DNA of 64,000 nucleotides from Actinacidiphila cocklensis (GTDB lineage Bacteria; Actinomycetota; Actinomycetes; Streptomycetales; Streptomycetaceae): NCBI RefSeq assembly GCF_907177275.1, contig NZ_CAJSLV010000103.1, positions 1 through 64,000 on the forward strand, in the 5' to 3' direction. This document shows, in pieces, positions 23,835 through 32,799 of the stretch; position 1 is the first letter of the stretch, and each line of letters opens with the position of its first letter. The notes under the pieces were generated by a model that saw only the letters and a list, made by a program, of their open reading frames with translations, was not told the origin of the DNA and did no database searches. A program made the position numbers and the translations under genes.

Positions 23835-24995
23835 TCAGGACGTCTGCGGAGCCGTCCACTTCTGGGCGTTGGTGCCGTTGCAGTCCCAGAGCTGGAGTTG
23901 GGTGCCGTCGGTGGTGGAGGACGACGGGTCGTCCACGCAGCGGCCGGAGACCGGGTTGCGGTAGCCGCCGTTGTAGGCCGTCCACTTCTGGGCGTTGGTC
24001 CCGTTGCAGTCCCAGATCTGGAGCTTGGTGCCGTTGGCGGTGCCGGCCGAGGTGGCGTCGAGGCACTTGCCGAGCACCCGCAGGGTGCCGTCACCGGGTA
24101 CGTTCCACACCTGGGCGTTGGTCCCGTTGCAGGACCACAGCTGGACGGCGGCGCCGTTCGTGGTGGAACTGGCGTTGTCGTCCAGGCACTTGCCGCTGAT
24201 GCCGGAGTGGATGACGCCGCTGGTCAGCGCGACGGGGGCGTGGATCCAGCCGGCGGCGTCCGCGGCCTGGACCGCGGAGTTGAAGGCGGTGGCCATCTTG
24301 ACGTAGCCGCCGTCGTTGGGGTGGAGGGCGTCCGCGAGGTCGGCGGCGGTCAGCGCGCCCATGTCGACGTAGCCGACGTGCCTGCCCGCCGCCTGTTCGG
24401 CCTGGACGATGCCGGGGACGGCCTGGTTGAACGCGGGCCGGTTGGGCTCCTCGGTGGAGTTGGTGGAGATGATCAGCGACGCGAGGAGCACGGTCGCGTC
24501 GGGGGCGTCGGCGGTGATCTGGTCGACGAGCGCGTGCAGCCGGTCGGTGGCGGTGGGCACCTGGTAGTTCTGGTTGAGGTCGTTGGTGCCGATCTCCAGG
24601 GTGATGACGTTGGGCCGGTAGCGGGCCAGCACGGAGTCGGCGATGCCGGCTATCTGGTCGATGCGCCAGCCGGAGTGGCCCTCGTTGTCGGGGTCGGACA
24701 TGACGCCGTCGCGCCCGCTGCCGACGAAGTCCAGCGTGTGGCCCTCGCCCGCGAGGTCGTTCCACAGTGCGGAGCGGTAGCTGTCGCCGGTGCTGCTGCC
24801 GACGCCCCAGGTGATCGAGTCGCCCAGCGGCATCAGCCGCAGCGGGGCGGGAGCGGCGGCGGCCGCGGGTGTGGCCGCGGGTGTGGCCGCGGGTGTGGCC
24901 GCGGGTGTGGCCGCGTCGGCGGTGGTGCCGCCCACGGCGGTCAGTGCGGCCGCCGCGGTCAGTGCGGCGGCGAGTGCTGCGGTGAGTCGCCTCAT
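23835..24995 (-). CDS. Secreted SGNH/GDSL hydrolase with C-terminal ricin-type (CBM13) lectin domain
   Basis: 386 residues. Signal peptide at residues 1-28, then a linker of four Ala-Thr-Pro-Ala repeats. SGNH blocks: G58DSIT with nucleophile Ser60, G136TND with Asn138, and D222-x-x-H225. Residues ~255-386 form a ricin-B trefoil with Q-x-W repeats (NAQVW, NAQKW, NAQKW) that binds sugars. SGNH enzymes are esterases, often acting on acetylated or acylated polysaccharide. The ATG overlaps the GH59 stop by 4 bp, so it is co-translated with that glycosidase and may strip acyl groups from the same substrate. Confidence 0.92.
   Translation of the reverse strand: MRRLTAALAAALTAAAALTAVGGTTADAATPAATPAATPAATPAAAAAPAPLRLMPLGDSITWGVGSSTGDSYRSALWNDLAGEGHTLDFVGSGRDGVMSDPDNEGHSGWRIDQIAGIADSVLARYRPNVITLEIGTNDLNQNYQVPTATDRLHALVDQITADAPDATVLLASLIISTNSTEEPNRPAFNQAVPGIVQAEQAAGRHVGYVDMGALTAADLADALHPNDGGYVKMATAFNSAVQAADAAGWIHAPVALTSGVIHSGISGKCLDDNASSTTNGAAVQLWSCNGTNAQVWNVPGDGTLRVLGKCLDATSAGTANGTKLQIWDCNGTNAQKWTAYNGGYRNPVSGRCVDDPSSSTTDGTQLQLWDCNGTNAQKWTAPQTS
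24861..24916. repeat. 12-bp tandem repeat in the SGNH hydrolase linker
   Basis: Four near-identical copies of GGCCGCGGGTGT encode the Ala-Thr-Pro-Ala linker right after the signal peptide. Copy number can change without a frameshift, altering linker length. Confidence 0.85.
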
Positions 24996-27763
24996 CGTCC
25001 GGTCCCCCAGATCTGGTTGGTGCCACCGGTGCAGGTCCAGATGTCCAGCGGCGTGCTGTCGGCCGTGCCGTGCGCGTCGGCGTCCAGGCACTTGCCCGAG
25101 GCGACACCGACGACCGTGCCGTCGGACCTGACGTTCCACTGCTGGCCCGCGCTTCCGTTGCAGTCGTAGATCTCCACGCCGGTGCCGTCGGCCGTGCCGC
25201 CGCCGATCGGCTGCAGGCACTTGGTGTCGAAGACGGTCAGCCGGCCGTTGGGAGTGGAGGTCCAGGCCTGGTTGCCCGCGCCGTTGCAGTCCCACAGGGC
25301 GGGCTGGGTGCCGTTGGCCTGGTTGGCGGCCGGTACGTCGACGCAGCGGCCGGACTCCTGGCCGCGCAGCGGGGTGGTGACGCTGCCGCGGTCCCACTTC
25401 TGGTTGGCCCCGCCGTTGCAGGTCCACAGCTCCAGCGGGCTGCCGTTGGTGGTGCCGTTCGCCGTGGCGTCCAGGCACTTGCCGGAGCCGACGCCGACGA
25501 CCGAGCCGTCGGCCTGGATGTTCCACTGCTGTCCCGCCGTGCCGTTGCAGTCGTATATCTGCACGGCGGTGCCGTCGGCGGTGGCGCCGCCTGCCGCGTC
25601 GAGGCACTTGCTGCCGTAGATCATCAGCTGCTTGGACGGGGTCGCGGTCCAGGTCTGGTTGCCGCCGCCGTTGCAGCCCCACAGGGCGACCGCGGTGTTG
25701 TTCGCCTGGCTGGAGGCGGGCACGTCGGCGCACAGGCCGGACTGCCGGCCCTTGAGCACGCCGCTGACGTTGCCCGCGGGGTTCGCGGTGACGGACAGGT
25801 TGTCGAACTGGTCGGTCTGGTAGCCGACGACGCCGAAGCCGATCTGGCCGCTGCCGTAGGAGTTGTCGTTGACGGTGCCGAGGGTGCCGCCGTCGAGGGT
25901 GGCGGTGATCCGGTCGCCGGAGAAGCCCAGCGTGAGGGTGTGCCAGGTGTTCAGGGCCAGTCCGGCGTGGGTGCCGGAGGCCAGCGTGGTCAGCGTGCCC
26001 GAGCTGGTGTTCTTCGCGATCGACCAGGCACCGGTGTTGCTCAGCCTCAGCTGGTACGCCGCCTGGTGGCCCTGCGGGCGGTTCTGGGTGTTGGCTCGGC
26101 CGAGCAGGGTGACGGTGCCGGCCTGCTGGAGGTCGACGTCGGTGCTGACCGTGTAGTCGGACCAGGTGGGGTCGCCGGCCAGGGTGAAGGCGTCGGAGTC
26201 GTCCTGCCACTCGATCGGCTTGACCGGTGCGACCTGCTGGACGCAAGTCCCGGAGCGTCCGGCGGCGCACGGCCTGGCCTCGAAGGAGCCTTGCATGTCG
26301 GACAGGTACCTGGCTTCGGTGTTGGTGGCCGTGCCGTCGTAGCTGTCGGAGTACGGCAGCGCCAGCGCGTGGTCGGCGGGCGCGGTCGCGGTGCCCTTGC
26401 CCTGCCCGGTGGTCGTGGTGACGGTGTAGACGTAACCGGGCTGCAGCGTCAGGGAGTAGCTGCCGCCGGACGGCGTGATGTCCTGGGTGTGGACGAAGTC
26501 GGTGGCCGCGCTGGGCGAGTTGACCCGGGTGGCCCAGACGTGGACGGCGCCGGTGGACAGGCCGCCCTGGACGTGCACGGTCGCGGTCTGTGCCGCGGTC
26601 GCGGTGGTGGTCTCCAGGACGGTCGAGTAGTCCGTGCCGTTGGGGGACTTGAGCGTCACGTAGCTGCCGTTGGTCTCGGCGCCGCCGAGGTAGCCGGACG
26701 CGGAGTCGACGAACTTCCAGCCGGGCTGCGCGAACTGCGTGACCTGCGCGGTGGCCCAGGTGTTCTCGCCGATGCTGTAGTGCCCCGACCAGGGGGAGGC
26801 GGCGGTGGCCAGGCCGACCGTGGCGTAGGGCAGGTTGGGGTAGATCGCCGCGACCAGCGGCCAGTTGAGGTACGCCGTCATGCGGGCGTCCACGTAGCCG
26901 CGGACGATGGAGCGGATCAGCGGCGGTGCGCCCTGGTCCATGTCGATCGAGCCGTTCTCGCTGGCCCACAGCGGTTTGCCGTTGTTCTTCGCGGTGGTGC
27001 TGGACGAGCAGGTGTTCGCGTTGCCGCCGTCGCCGCCCTGGCAGGGGTAGTGGGCGCCGATGACCGAGACGGCGTTGTTGAAGGCGGAGTTGGCGGCCAT
27101 GTCGTCGGCGACGCCCCACCCGCTGTCGTCACCGACGATCTGCACGCTGCCGTATCCGGCGGAGTTCAGGGCCGAGCGCAGCTGGATGTACCAGTTGATG
27201 TCGTGGCCGCGCTCGTTCCAGCCGCCGAGGTAGTCGACGGTCAGGTTGTGCTGCTTGGCGCAGCCCAGCCACGAGATGAGGTAGTTGATGGTGTCGGTGG
27301 ACCAGAAGCCGCCGCTGATCCAGCCGGGCGCCGCCCAGGCGAGCCCGTACAGCTTGATGTTCGGGTTGCGGGCCTTGGCCTGCTCCATCAGCCAGAACTC
27401 GTATCCGGCGTTGCAGTTGATCTGCCCGCGGACGTGCTCGATCGAGGGTTCCGAGCCGTCCGTGGAGTTGGCGTCGCCGCCGATCTCGGCCTTGAGCAGT
27501 TGCAGGCTCGCTCCGTAGCCGGGTTTGAAGAGGTAGTCCAGGATCTGCGCCTGCTGGGTGGCCGGATAGTCGGTCAGCAGGCGGGAGTTGCCGCCGCCGC
27601 CGCTGATGGCGCCGATGCCGTCGAAGGTCCTGCCGCCCTGCGTGCCGTCCACGGTGATCGAGGTGGTGGTGGCGGCCTGCGCGGAGGTGAGGGGGACGGC
27701 CGCGAGCAGTGCGGCCAGCAGACCCAGGACCCACAAGGGCGTGAGTCTCCAGTGTCGGGACAT
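24992..27763 (-). CDS. Secreted GH59 galactocerebrosidase-like glycosidase with tandem CBM13 lectin domains
   Basis: 923 residues with a signal peptide (1-30). The GH59 barrel is unmistakable: FDGIGAISGGGGNSRLLTDYP, LQLLKAEIGGDANSTDGSEPS. Acid/base Glu184 lies in GGWNERG and nucleophile Glu269 in LWASENGS. A beta-sandwich follows (to ~640), then two ricin-B trefoils with QxW motifs. GH59 enzymes remove beta-galactosyl residues; bacterial members may act on galactans or glycolipids. The gene is flanked by GH76 (31 bp upstream) and SGNH (overlapping) in one operon. Confidence 0.93.
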   Translation of the reverse strand: MSRHWRLTPLWVLGLLAALLAAVPLTSAQAATTTSITVDGTQGGRTFDGIGAISGGGGNSRLLTDYPATQQAQILDYLFKPGYGASLQLLKAEIGGDANSTDGSEPSIEHVRGQINCNAGYEFWLMEQAKARNPNIKLYGLAWAAPGWISGGFWSTDTINYLISWLGCAKQHNLTVDYLGGWNERGHDINWYIQLRSALNSAGYGSVQIVGDDSGWGVADDMAANSAFNNAVSVIGAHYPCQGGDGGNANTCSSSTTAKNNGKPLWASENGSIDMDQGAPPLIRSIVRGYVDARMTAYLNWPLVAAIYPNLPYATVGLATAASPWSGHYSIGENTWATAQVTQFAQPGWKFVDSASGYLGGAETNGSYVTLKSPNGTDYSTVLETTTATAAQTATVHVQGGLSTGAVHVWATRVNSPSAATDFVHTQDITPSGGSYSLTLQPGYVYTVTTTTGQGKGTATAPADHALALPYSDSYDGTATNTEARYLSDMQGSFEARPCAAGRSGTCVQQVAPVKPIEWQDDSDAFTLAGDPTWSDYTVSTDVDLQQAGTVTLLGRANTQNRPQGHQAAYQLRLSNTGAWSIAKNTSSGTLTTLASGTHAGLALNTWHTLTLGFSGDRITATLDGGTLGTVNDNSYGSGQIGFGVVGYQTDQFDNLSVTANPAGNVSGVLKGRQSGLCADVPASSQANNTAVALWGCNGGGNQTWTATPSKQLMIYGSKCLDAAGGATADGTAVQIYDCNGTAGQQWNIQADGSVVGVGSGKCLDATANGTTNGSPLELWTCNGGANQKWDRGSVTTPLRGQESGRCVDVPAANQANGTQPALWDCNGAGNQAWTSTPNGRLTVFDTKCLQPIGGGTADGTGVEIYDCNGSAGQQWNVRSDGTVVGVASGKCLDADAHGTADSTPLDIWTCTGGTNQIWGTGR

Positions 27764-27794
27764 GGTGGGGGGACCCTTTCGGAGGAAGGAGGTG

Positions 27795-29231
27795 TCAGCC
27801 GGCCGCGTTGAGCAGGTCGAGCACGCTCTGCTGGCAGCCGTAGTCGCTGCTGCCGCTGCCGCCGGCCCAGTGCGGGCCGTACTGGTCGAGGGCGTTGCGG
27901 TCGTGCGCGTAGGCCGAGTCGGCCCAGGTGGTCAGCACCCCGCTGTAAGGGTGGTCGGACAGCTGGGAGTTGAGCTTGCCCAGGCCGCGGACGTACGCGC
28001 CCTTGAAGGTGGGGCCGTCGCCGGTGCAGGAGTCGCCCTCGCCGGGTTCGCGCAGCACCCCGCCGGAGGCGAGCCGTACGGTGGAGGCGTCGGCGAGGCC
28101 GCGGGCGGTGGTCAGCAGCCCGGCGTCACCGGTGGCCCGGTACAGCTCGGTGAGCCCGCCGAGCACCACGCCCTGGTTGTACGTCCAGGTGGTCTGGCCG
28201 TTGTTGGCGCAGGACGACGTCAGGCCGTCGTTGACCATGTGGTCGCCGTTGATCATCCCGCTGGCCTTGAACCAGTTCCACTCGGCCTGCGCCCGGGCGA
28301 GGTAGGTGGTGTCGCCGCCGATGCGGTTGTGCAGGGCCGCGGTCAGCTGCAGGAACAGCTCGTTGGTGATGGCGTTCTTGTACGTGCTCGCCTGGCTCCA
28401 CCAGACCCCGCCGCCGCAGGTGCCGTTCCAGTACGCGTACATGTGGTCGGCGTCGGCGCGGGCGGTCGCCAGGTAGCGGCTGTCACCGGTCAGGTCGTAC
28501 GCGTCGATCCAGGCCAGGCCCCACCAACCGGTGTCGTCCAGGTAGTCGTTGGTGAAGTTGCCCTGCTGGGCGCCGAGGTTCTTGTCGTAGGTCTCGGCGA
28601 TGGCGTAGCGGTAACTGCCCATGCCCGTCACGCGGACGTTGTCGATGATCGCGGTGAGCGCGTTGGCGCCGGTCCACCAGCCGTTGCCGCCGAAGAGCTT
28701 GGTGGAGCGGTCGAAGGACATCATCAGGGCGGTGGCCGCGGCGGTGCGGCGGTTGCCGGCGTTCCAGGTGGTGCGCGCCCACGCCGTACAGGCGATGTCG
28801 GCCCGGTCGCCGGCCTTGCCGCAGGCCCGCAGGGCGCCGACGCCCTCGGCGCCCCAGTCGTCCACGTTGTACATCTGTGTGCGCCAGCCGCGCTGGCCCG
28901 CGGGGGTCGTGGTGTCGCCGAGCCTGCTCCCCGACGACCAGGTCCTGCCGCCGTCGAAGGACCGGTCGATCCACACCTCGTCGCCGGGGTTGCCGTTGTC
29001 GATCGACGCCCAGCCCATCGCGTCGGCGTCGTCGAAGTGCAGGGTGATGGTGCGGGAGAAGACGCCGGCGGTGACGGGGGCGCGGTCCCCACCGCTCAGG
29101 CCCGGGTCGCGGGCGTCGCAGTACGCGTTGCAGATGCTGGTTGCTGCGGCGGCCTGGGGGATGCCGCTGGTGGCGCCGAGCAGTGCGGTGGCGGCTAGCG
29201 CCGCGGCCAGCAGGAAACGTAAGGAGCGCAT
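27795..29231 (-). CDS. Secreted GH76 alpha-1,6-mannanase-like glycoside hydrolase
   Basis: 478 residues, with AGGAAGG 7 bases before the ATG. Signal peptide at 1-30. An N-terminal beta-rich part of ~140 residues (FDDADAMGWASIDNGNPGDEVWIDRSFDGGRTW) precedes the GH76 (alpha/alpha)6 domain. Catalytic Asp pair D232-D233 lies in YLDDTGWWGLAWIDAYDL; a conserved W-rich tract (GGGVWWSQASTYKNAITNELFL) follows. GH76 enzymes cut alpha-1,6-mannan chains as in yeast or mycobacterial walls. It is the promoter-proximal gene of the GH76-GH59-SGNH operon with a LacI-type operator 50 bp upstream. Confidence 0.92.
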   Translation of the reverse strand: MRSLRFLLAAALAATALLGATSGIPQAAAATSICNAYCDARDPGLSGGDRAPVTAGVFSRTITLHFDDADAMGWASIDNGNPGDEVWIDRSFDGGRTWSSGSRLGDTTTPAGQRGWRTQMYNVDDWGAEGVGALRACGKAGDRADIACTAWARTTWNAGNRRTAAATALMMSFDRSTKLFGGNGWWTGANALTAIIDNVRVTGMGSYRYAIAETYDKNLGAQQGNFTNDYLDDTGWWGLAWIDAYDLTGDSRYLATARADADHMYAYWNGTCGGGVWWSQASTYKNAITNELFLQLTAALHNRIGGDTTYLARAQAEWNWFKASGMINGDHMVNDGLTSSCANNGQTTWTYNQGVVLGGLTELYRATGDAGLLTTARGLADASTVRLASGGVLREPGEGDSCTGDGPTFKGAYVRGLGKLNSQLSDHPYSGVLTTWADSAYAHDRNALDQYGPHWAGGSGSSDYGCQQSVLDLLNAAG

Positions 29232-29645
29232 GGCTGCCCTTCCTGGGTGAGAATGTTGAGGCTTCACCGTTTCTCCGGTGGACAACGTTGTCATCCGTGG
29301 GGGTGTGCGCGGAAAACAACAGATTTCCCCAGAAGGGAACTGCGTGCGGCCTCGCTTGTCAATGCACCTGACAAGTTGCGCTCCCCCGTCCCGCGGGGCG
29401 CGGGTCGCCACCGGCCCGGATGGGGGCTGTTCGGCCCGCCCCGGACCACCGACTGGCGAGCGAAGGGAGATGGGGGCGCCCCCAGGCGAAGCCGTTCCTC
29501 GGCCTGTGCCGAGAACTCGCCGCACAGCAGCAACGTTCGCCCTGCATTTCGGGAAAGCGTGAACGTGGCATCTTGTGCCTGCGACCCTCCGGCGTCCGGA
29601 TCGGGCGGCGTACCGTAGAGCCACCATCCTTCACCGGGGGTAGAC
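29232..29645. other. Divergent regulatory region without genes
   Basis: 414 bp between the GH76 gene and the XRE gene. It holds the palindrome GACAACGTTGTC (29281-29292), an inverted repeat CTTGTCA-N7-TGACAAG (29355-29375), and the 14-bp palindrome TGGGGGCGCCCCCA (29471-29484). No convincing coding frame was seen on either strand. Confidence 0.7.
29281..29292. promoter_or_regulatory. LacI-type operator GACAACGTTGTC
   Basis: A perfect 12-bp palindrome with the central CG typical of LacI-family operators, 50 bp upstream of the GH76 start. It differs from the CGAAASTTTCG operator linked to the two LacI genes in this window, so the controlling regulator is probably encoded elsewhere. Confidence 0.7.
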
Positions 29646-30857
29646 GTGGGCGGATTCGAGTCCGGAATGGGCGACCGTATCGCGGAGCTTCGGCTGCGTC
29701 GCGGCCTCTCCCAAGAGGGGCTGGCTGACAAGGCAGGCCTGTCGGTCGACGTCGTACGGAAACTGGAACAGGGTCGGCGGACCTCAGCGAGGCTGACCAC
29801 GGTCAACGCTCTGGCCAGGGCGTTGGACACCGAGCCGTCCTTTCTCGTCGGCCAGCCCTCGACGTTCGAGGGTTCTCACGCGGTGGAGTCCGACCTGCCC
29901 TCGGTGCTCGCGTTGCGCCAGGCGGTGTCGCCGTTGACGGACCTCATGGGGGGCGAAGCGGACCCGGAGGAACCACCGTCCATCGCTGACCTGCAAGCGT
30001 CGCTTGCCTCGACCGAGGTCATCCGGCGTGAAGGGCGTATGGGCGAAATCGGCTCGCTGCTCCCCCAGTTGATCCGTGACGCCCGTGCCGCTGTGCATGC
30101 CTACACCGGTGTTGACGCTGCCGCCGCCCAATCGGTACTGGCGGTGGCGTATCAGGTGGCGGCCACGACACTGACGGCGCTGGGCAAGGAGGACGCGGCC
30201 TTTACGGCGATGGAACGTTCGTGGGCTGCTATCAGGTGCTGCGACGACCCGGACCTTGAGACGCTGGCTGCGTCTACGCTCTCGTGGGTCTTCACCAAGC
30301 AGGGGCGGCTTGAGGATGCCGAGCGCGTTGCGCTCATCCGCGCTGAGCAGATTGAGCCGGGCTTCCGCTCCTCGCCCAGGGACCTGGCGCTGTGGGGGGT
30401 ACTGCTGTTACGTGCCGCCACTGCCGGCGTACGCCAGGAACGTCAGGTGAGTGATCTCCTGAATATGGCGACCGGCGCAGCGGCCGGCATCGGCGAGGAT
30501 GTGATGGTGTACGCAACGCCTTTCGGCCCGACCAATGCCGGGGTGGCCAAGGTCAACTTCCTTGTTGAATTGGAACGCAGTGACGAGGCGATCCGCGCTG
30601 CCCGTACTGTGCCGGGCCTCGATTCGCTGCCGCCGACATGGCGGGCACGCTTCCACGTCGACCGAGCGCTGGCCTACTCCGATCTCGACAACGACGCGGC
30701 AGCGACCCGGGCTCTGTTGTCCGCTGAACACGACGCTCCCGAGTGGATGAGCTACCACTCGACGTCGCGGCGCCTGGTGGAGGATCTGCGTGGCCGTGCT
30801 CGCCGCCGAGATGCCCCGGTACTCGCGCTGGCTGACCGTCTCGGTCTCAACAGGTAG
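29646..30857 (+). CDS. XRE-family helix-turn-helix regulator with TPR-like C-terminal region
   Basis: 403 residues from a GTG with GGGGG 5 bases upstream; the ATG at 29667 is an alternative. The HTH covers residues ~8-65 (GDRIAELRLRRGLSQEGLADKAGLSVDVVRKLEQGRR). The rest is all-helical with paired Ala/Leu helices (AYQVAATTLTALGKEDAAFTAMERSW), as in TPR sensor domains of peptide- or metabolite-responsive streptomycete regulators. A palindrome overlaps its stop codon, and the HATPase-HTH fusion gene follows on the same strand, a common companion for this regulator type. Confidence 0.85.
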   Translation: MGGFESGMGDRIAELRLRRGLSQEGLADKAGLSVDVVRKLEQGRRTSARLTTVNALARALDTEPSFLVGQPSTFEGSHAVESDLPSVLALRQAVSPLTDLMGGEADPEEPPSIADLQASLASTEVIRREGRMGEIGSLLPQLIRDARAAVHAYTGVDAAAAQSVLAVAYQVAATTLTALGKEDAAFTAMERSWAAIRCCDDPDLETLAASTLSWVFTKQGRLEDAERVALIRAEQIEPGFRSSPRDLALWGVLLLRAATAGVRQERQVSDLLNMATGAAAGIGEDVMVYATPFGPTNAGVAKVNFLVELERSDEAIRAARTVPGLDSLPPTWRARFHVDRALAYSDLDNDAAATRALLSAEHDAPEWMSYHSTSRRLVEDLRGRARRRDAPVLALADRLGLNR

Positions 30858-30875
30858 GACGCTGCGTCCTACCTG
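30851..30875. promoter_or_regulatory. Palindrome CAGGTAGGACG-CTG-CGTCCTACCTG at the XRE stop
   Basis: A perfect 11-bp dyad that includes the XRE stop codon; a further AAGGTAGGG half-site begins 15 bp later. It may be a terminator or, given the added half-site and the downstream gene, an operator for the XRE protein. Confidence 0.55.
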
Positions 30876-31085
30876 ATCGCAAAGGTAGGGCGGTTCGTCA
30901 CTGTGGCGCTGGAGAGGGCGCTCCTAGCGTGAGCTGCGGTAGACCCCGCGACCGTGCTGTCGGTCCCGGGGTGTGGCTCAGCGCTGGAATGGAGCTTCAA
31001 GCATGCGCGCTTTTACGGGACTTCGGTTCGGGGAGTTAGGGATCGCTTTCCGCCTGGCCCGCTCTCATGCTGGGGCGGTGGCCTG

Positions 31086-32006
31086 ATGGGAATGCGCCTG
31101 TTGCCGTGGGCGGGTGAGGGTGGTCAGCCCTGTTACCTGAGCACCGAACGTGGGGACTCATTCATGTCGCGCCTGGCCGACGACTTCGAATCCGACCACC
31201 ACCCGGGCACGGCCGGGAACCTGCCCGACCACGCCGGGGCGAGCGCGAAGGCGGGAAAGCAAGCCGAGGCTACGGGCGTTCCCATCCCGGATCGTCATCA
31301 CGCTCCGAGCGGCATGCCGTCAACTGTGGTGTACCGATGGTGCCGTGACCCGTGCATCGTGATCAGGGTGCGGCGGCTGCTGGTGTGGCATCTGGCCGCG
31401 TGGGGCCTGAAGGGGCTGGCTGACGTGGCCGAACTGGTGGTCTCCGAGCTGGTCACCAACGCTGTTCAGCACGCCCACGGGCCGGAAGACACTCTGGTCG
31501 AGACGCGGTTCGAGCGCCTGCGGGACGGTGGTCTGCGCATCGAAGTGCACGACGCGAACGAGGACAAGCCGGAGCTTCGTCGGCCGTCTGCGGACGCCGA
31601 GTCGGGGCGTGGCCTGGAGCTGGTGGACGCGCTCACCGGCGGGCGCTGGGGGGTGAGCGGCCGCGAAGGAGTCGGGAAAGTCATGTGGGCCGAATGCGCG
31701 GCCGACGACGGTAGTGGGGAGGCGGCCGCCGAGGTGCGAGCCGGGCGTGAGCGGGATCGTCCCCGCAGACTGCGCCAGGAGCCCGAGGCCGTGACCTGGG
31801 CGCGCGAGAAGAGCGGCCTGACCAGGCGGCGGCTTGCCGAACTGGTCGGCATCTCGGAGCAGTTGATGGGGGAGGTCGAGTCCGGCCGGCGCAGCGCCAC
31901 CCCCGCCGACCTGGCGACGATCGCCCAGGCGCTGAACTGCCCGATCGTCGTGCTGGAACGCAGACGCCCAGGCAGTACTGGCACCCGCAGCCAGGCAACG
32001 CCCTGA
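31086..32006 (+). CDS. Fusion protein: HATPase (anti-sigma-like) domain plus XRE helix-turn-helix
   Basis: 306 residues from the ATG at 31086. Residues 1-30 (MGMRLLPWAGEGGQPCYLST) resemble the start of a separate small protein that usually precedes such genes. Residues ~90-205 are a GHKL ATPase fold: N box E121LVTNAVQHAH, D156AN and G-rich SGRGLELVDAL. Residues ~234-292 are an HTH (AVTWAREKSGLTRRRLAELVGISEQLMGEVESGRR). These three parts are normally separate genes in streptomycetes. The fusion would join a nucleotide-binding switch to a DNA-binding domain. Start choice is moderately sure; alternatives are 30954 and 31164. Confidence 0.75.
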   Translation: MGMRLLPWAGEGGQPCYLSTERGDSFMSRLADDFESDHHPGTAGNLPDHAGASAKAGKQAEATGVPIPDRHHAPSGMPSTVVYRWCRDPCIVIRVRRLLVWHLAAWGLKGLADVAELVVSELVTNAVQHAHGPEDTLVETRFERLRDGGLRIEVHDANEDKPELRRPSADAESGRGLELVDALTGGRWGVSGREGVGKVMWAECAADDGSGEAAAEVRAGRERDRPRRLRQEPEAVTWAREKSGLTRRRLAELVGISEQLMGEVESGRRSATPADLATIAQALNCPIVVLERRRPGSTGTRSQATP

Positions 32007-32055
32007 CCCGCCTGCACCCTCAAGTACCCGGTGGCACGTGGGCCGGCCGTCGACG

Positions 32056-32799
32056 TCACGTGCCGAGGGTGACCGGGCCGAGGCCGGACGGCAGGTGGTG
32101 CGCAGCCGCGGCCACAGCTTCGTGGGGTGTGGCGAACCGGCCGAGGTCCTGGTCGGCGGCCATGGTGGTGCCCACCGCATATGTGCCGTCGCTCCGGGCG
32201 CTCAGACAGGGTCCGACCACGGTCAGGCCCGGCTGGGTAGTGAGGGAGAAGCGCAGCGTCCAGTGGCTTGTGAACGGATAGAGGGCGCGTAGCGTCGGCT
32301 CGGCGTGAGCTGCCTCGATCAGAGCCTGGTAGGTCTCCTGCCAGGTGTAATCCATATCGGCTGCCTCCTGGCGCATGGCCTGCCACTCGGATGCCGTCAA
32401 GCGCGCAGGGTCGAGGTGGGGTATCTCGAACCGCCCCGTCAGGTGCACGAAGGACGCGGCCAAGGCGATGTCATCGAGGTCCGCCCCGTCGTGCCACGCC
32501 TTGGCGACCCGGGCGACTGCCGCCAGATCGTCCGTTCTGCCGTCGACGAGAGCCAAGTTCTCAAACGGTCCTGTGCCGCGAATCGACCACCTCCGCCCGT
32601 GCACCCACGCGCGGACCTCAAGGGGCTGACGGTGAGGCAGGCCGCTGGCGACCGTCGCGTGGAGCAGCGGATCGGAACCCGAGGATATGGCGGGGGCGGT
32701 CCCAGGGCAGCCTTCCGCCGCAGCCCTGAGCGCGGCGGCCAGGCTCCCGGCGGCTGCGACGTCGGGGTACAGGACAGCGTGGTCAGGCGGCGTGGGCAT
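32056..32799 (-). CDS. DUF6193 family protein
   Basis: 247 residues from the ATG at 32799. The N-terminal half (HAVLYPDVAAAGSLAAALRAAAEG, EVRAWVHGRRWSIRGTGPFENLALVDGRTDDLAAVARVAKAW) matches the DUF6193 family, which is seen in actinobacterial natural-product and other accessory loci. The C-terminal part has a Trp/Tyr-rich segment and a short repeat ending GLGPVTLGT. No catalytic motif is visible. It lies convergent with the HATPase fusion gene. Confidence 0.8.
   Translation of the reverse strand: MPTPPDHAVLYPDVAAAGSLAAALRAAAEGCPGTAPAISSGSDPLLHATVASGLPHRQPLEVRAWVHGRRWSIRGTGPFENLALVDGRTDDLAAVARVAKAWHDGADLDDIALAASFVHLTGRFEIPHLDPARLTASEWQAMRQEAADMDYTWQETYQALIEAAHAEPTLRALYPFTSHWTLRFSLTTQPGLTVVGPCLSARSDGTYAVGTTMAADQDLGRFATPHEAVAAAAHHLPSGLGPVTLGT

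Noticed and set aside
23835..27119. 1094-codon frame covering SGNH and part of GH59
   Set aside because: Only the part from 24995 down is real; the rest is an Arg-rich shadow of the GH59 gene.
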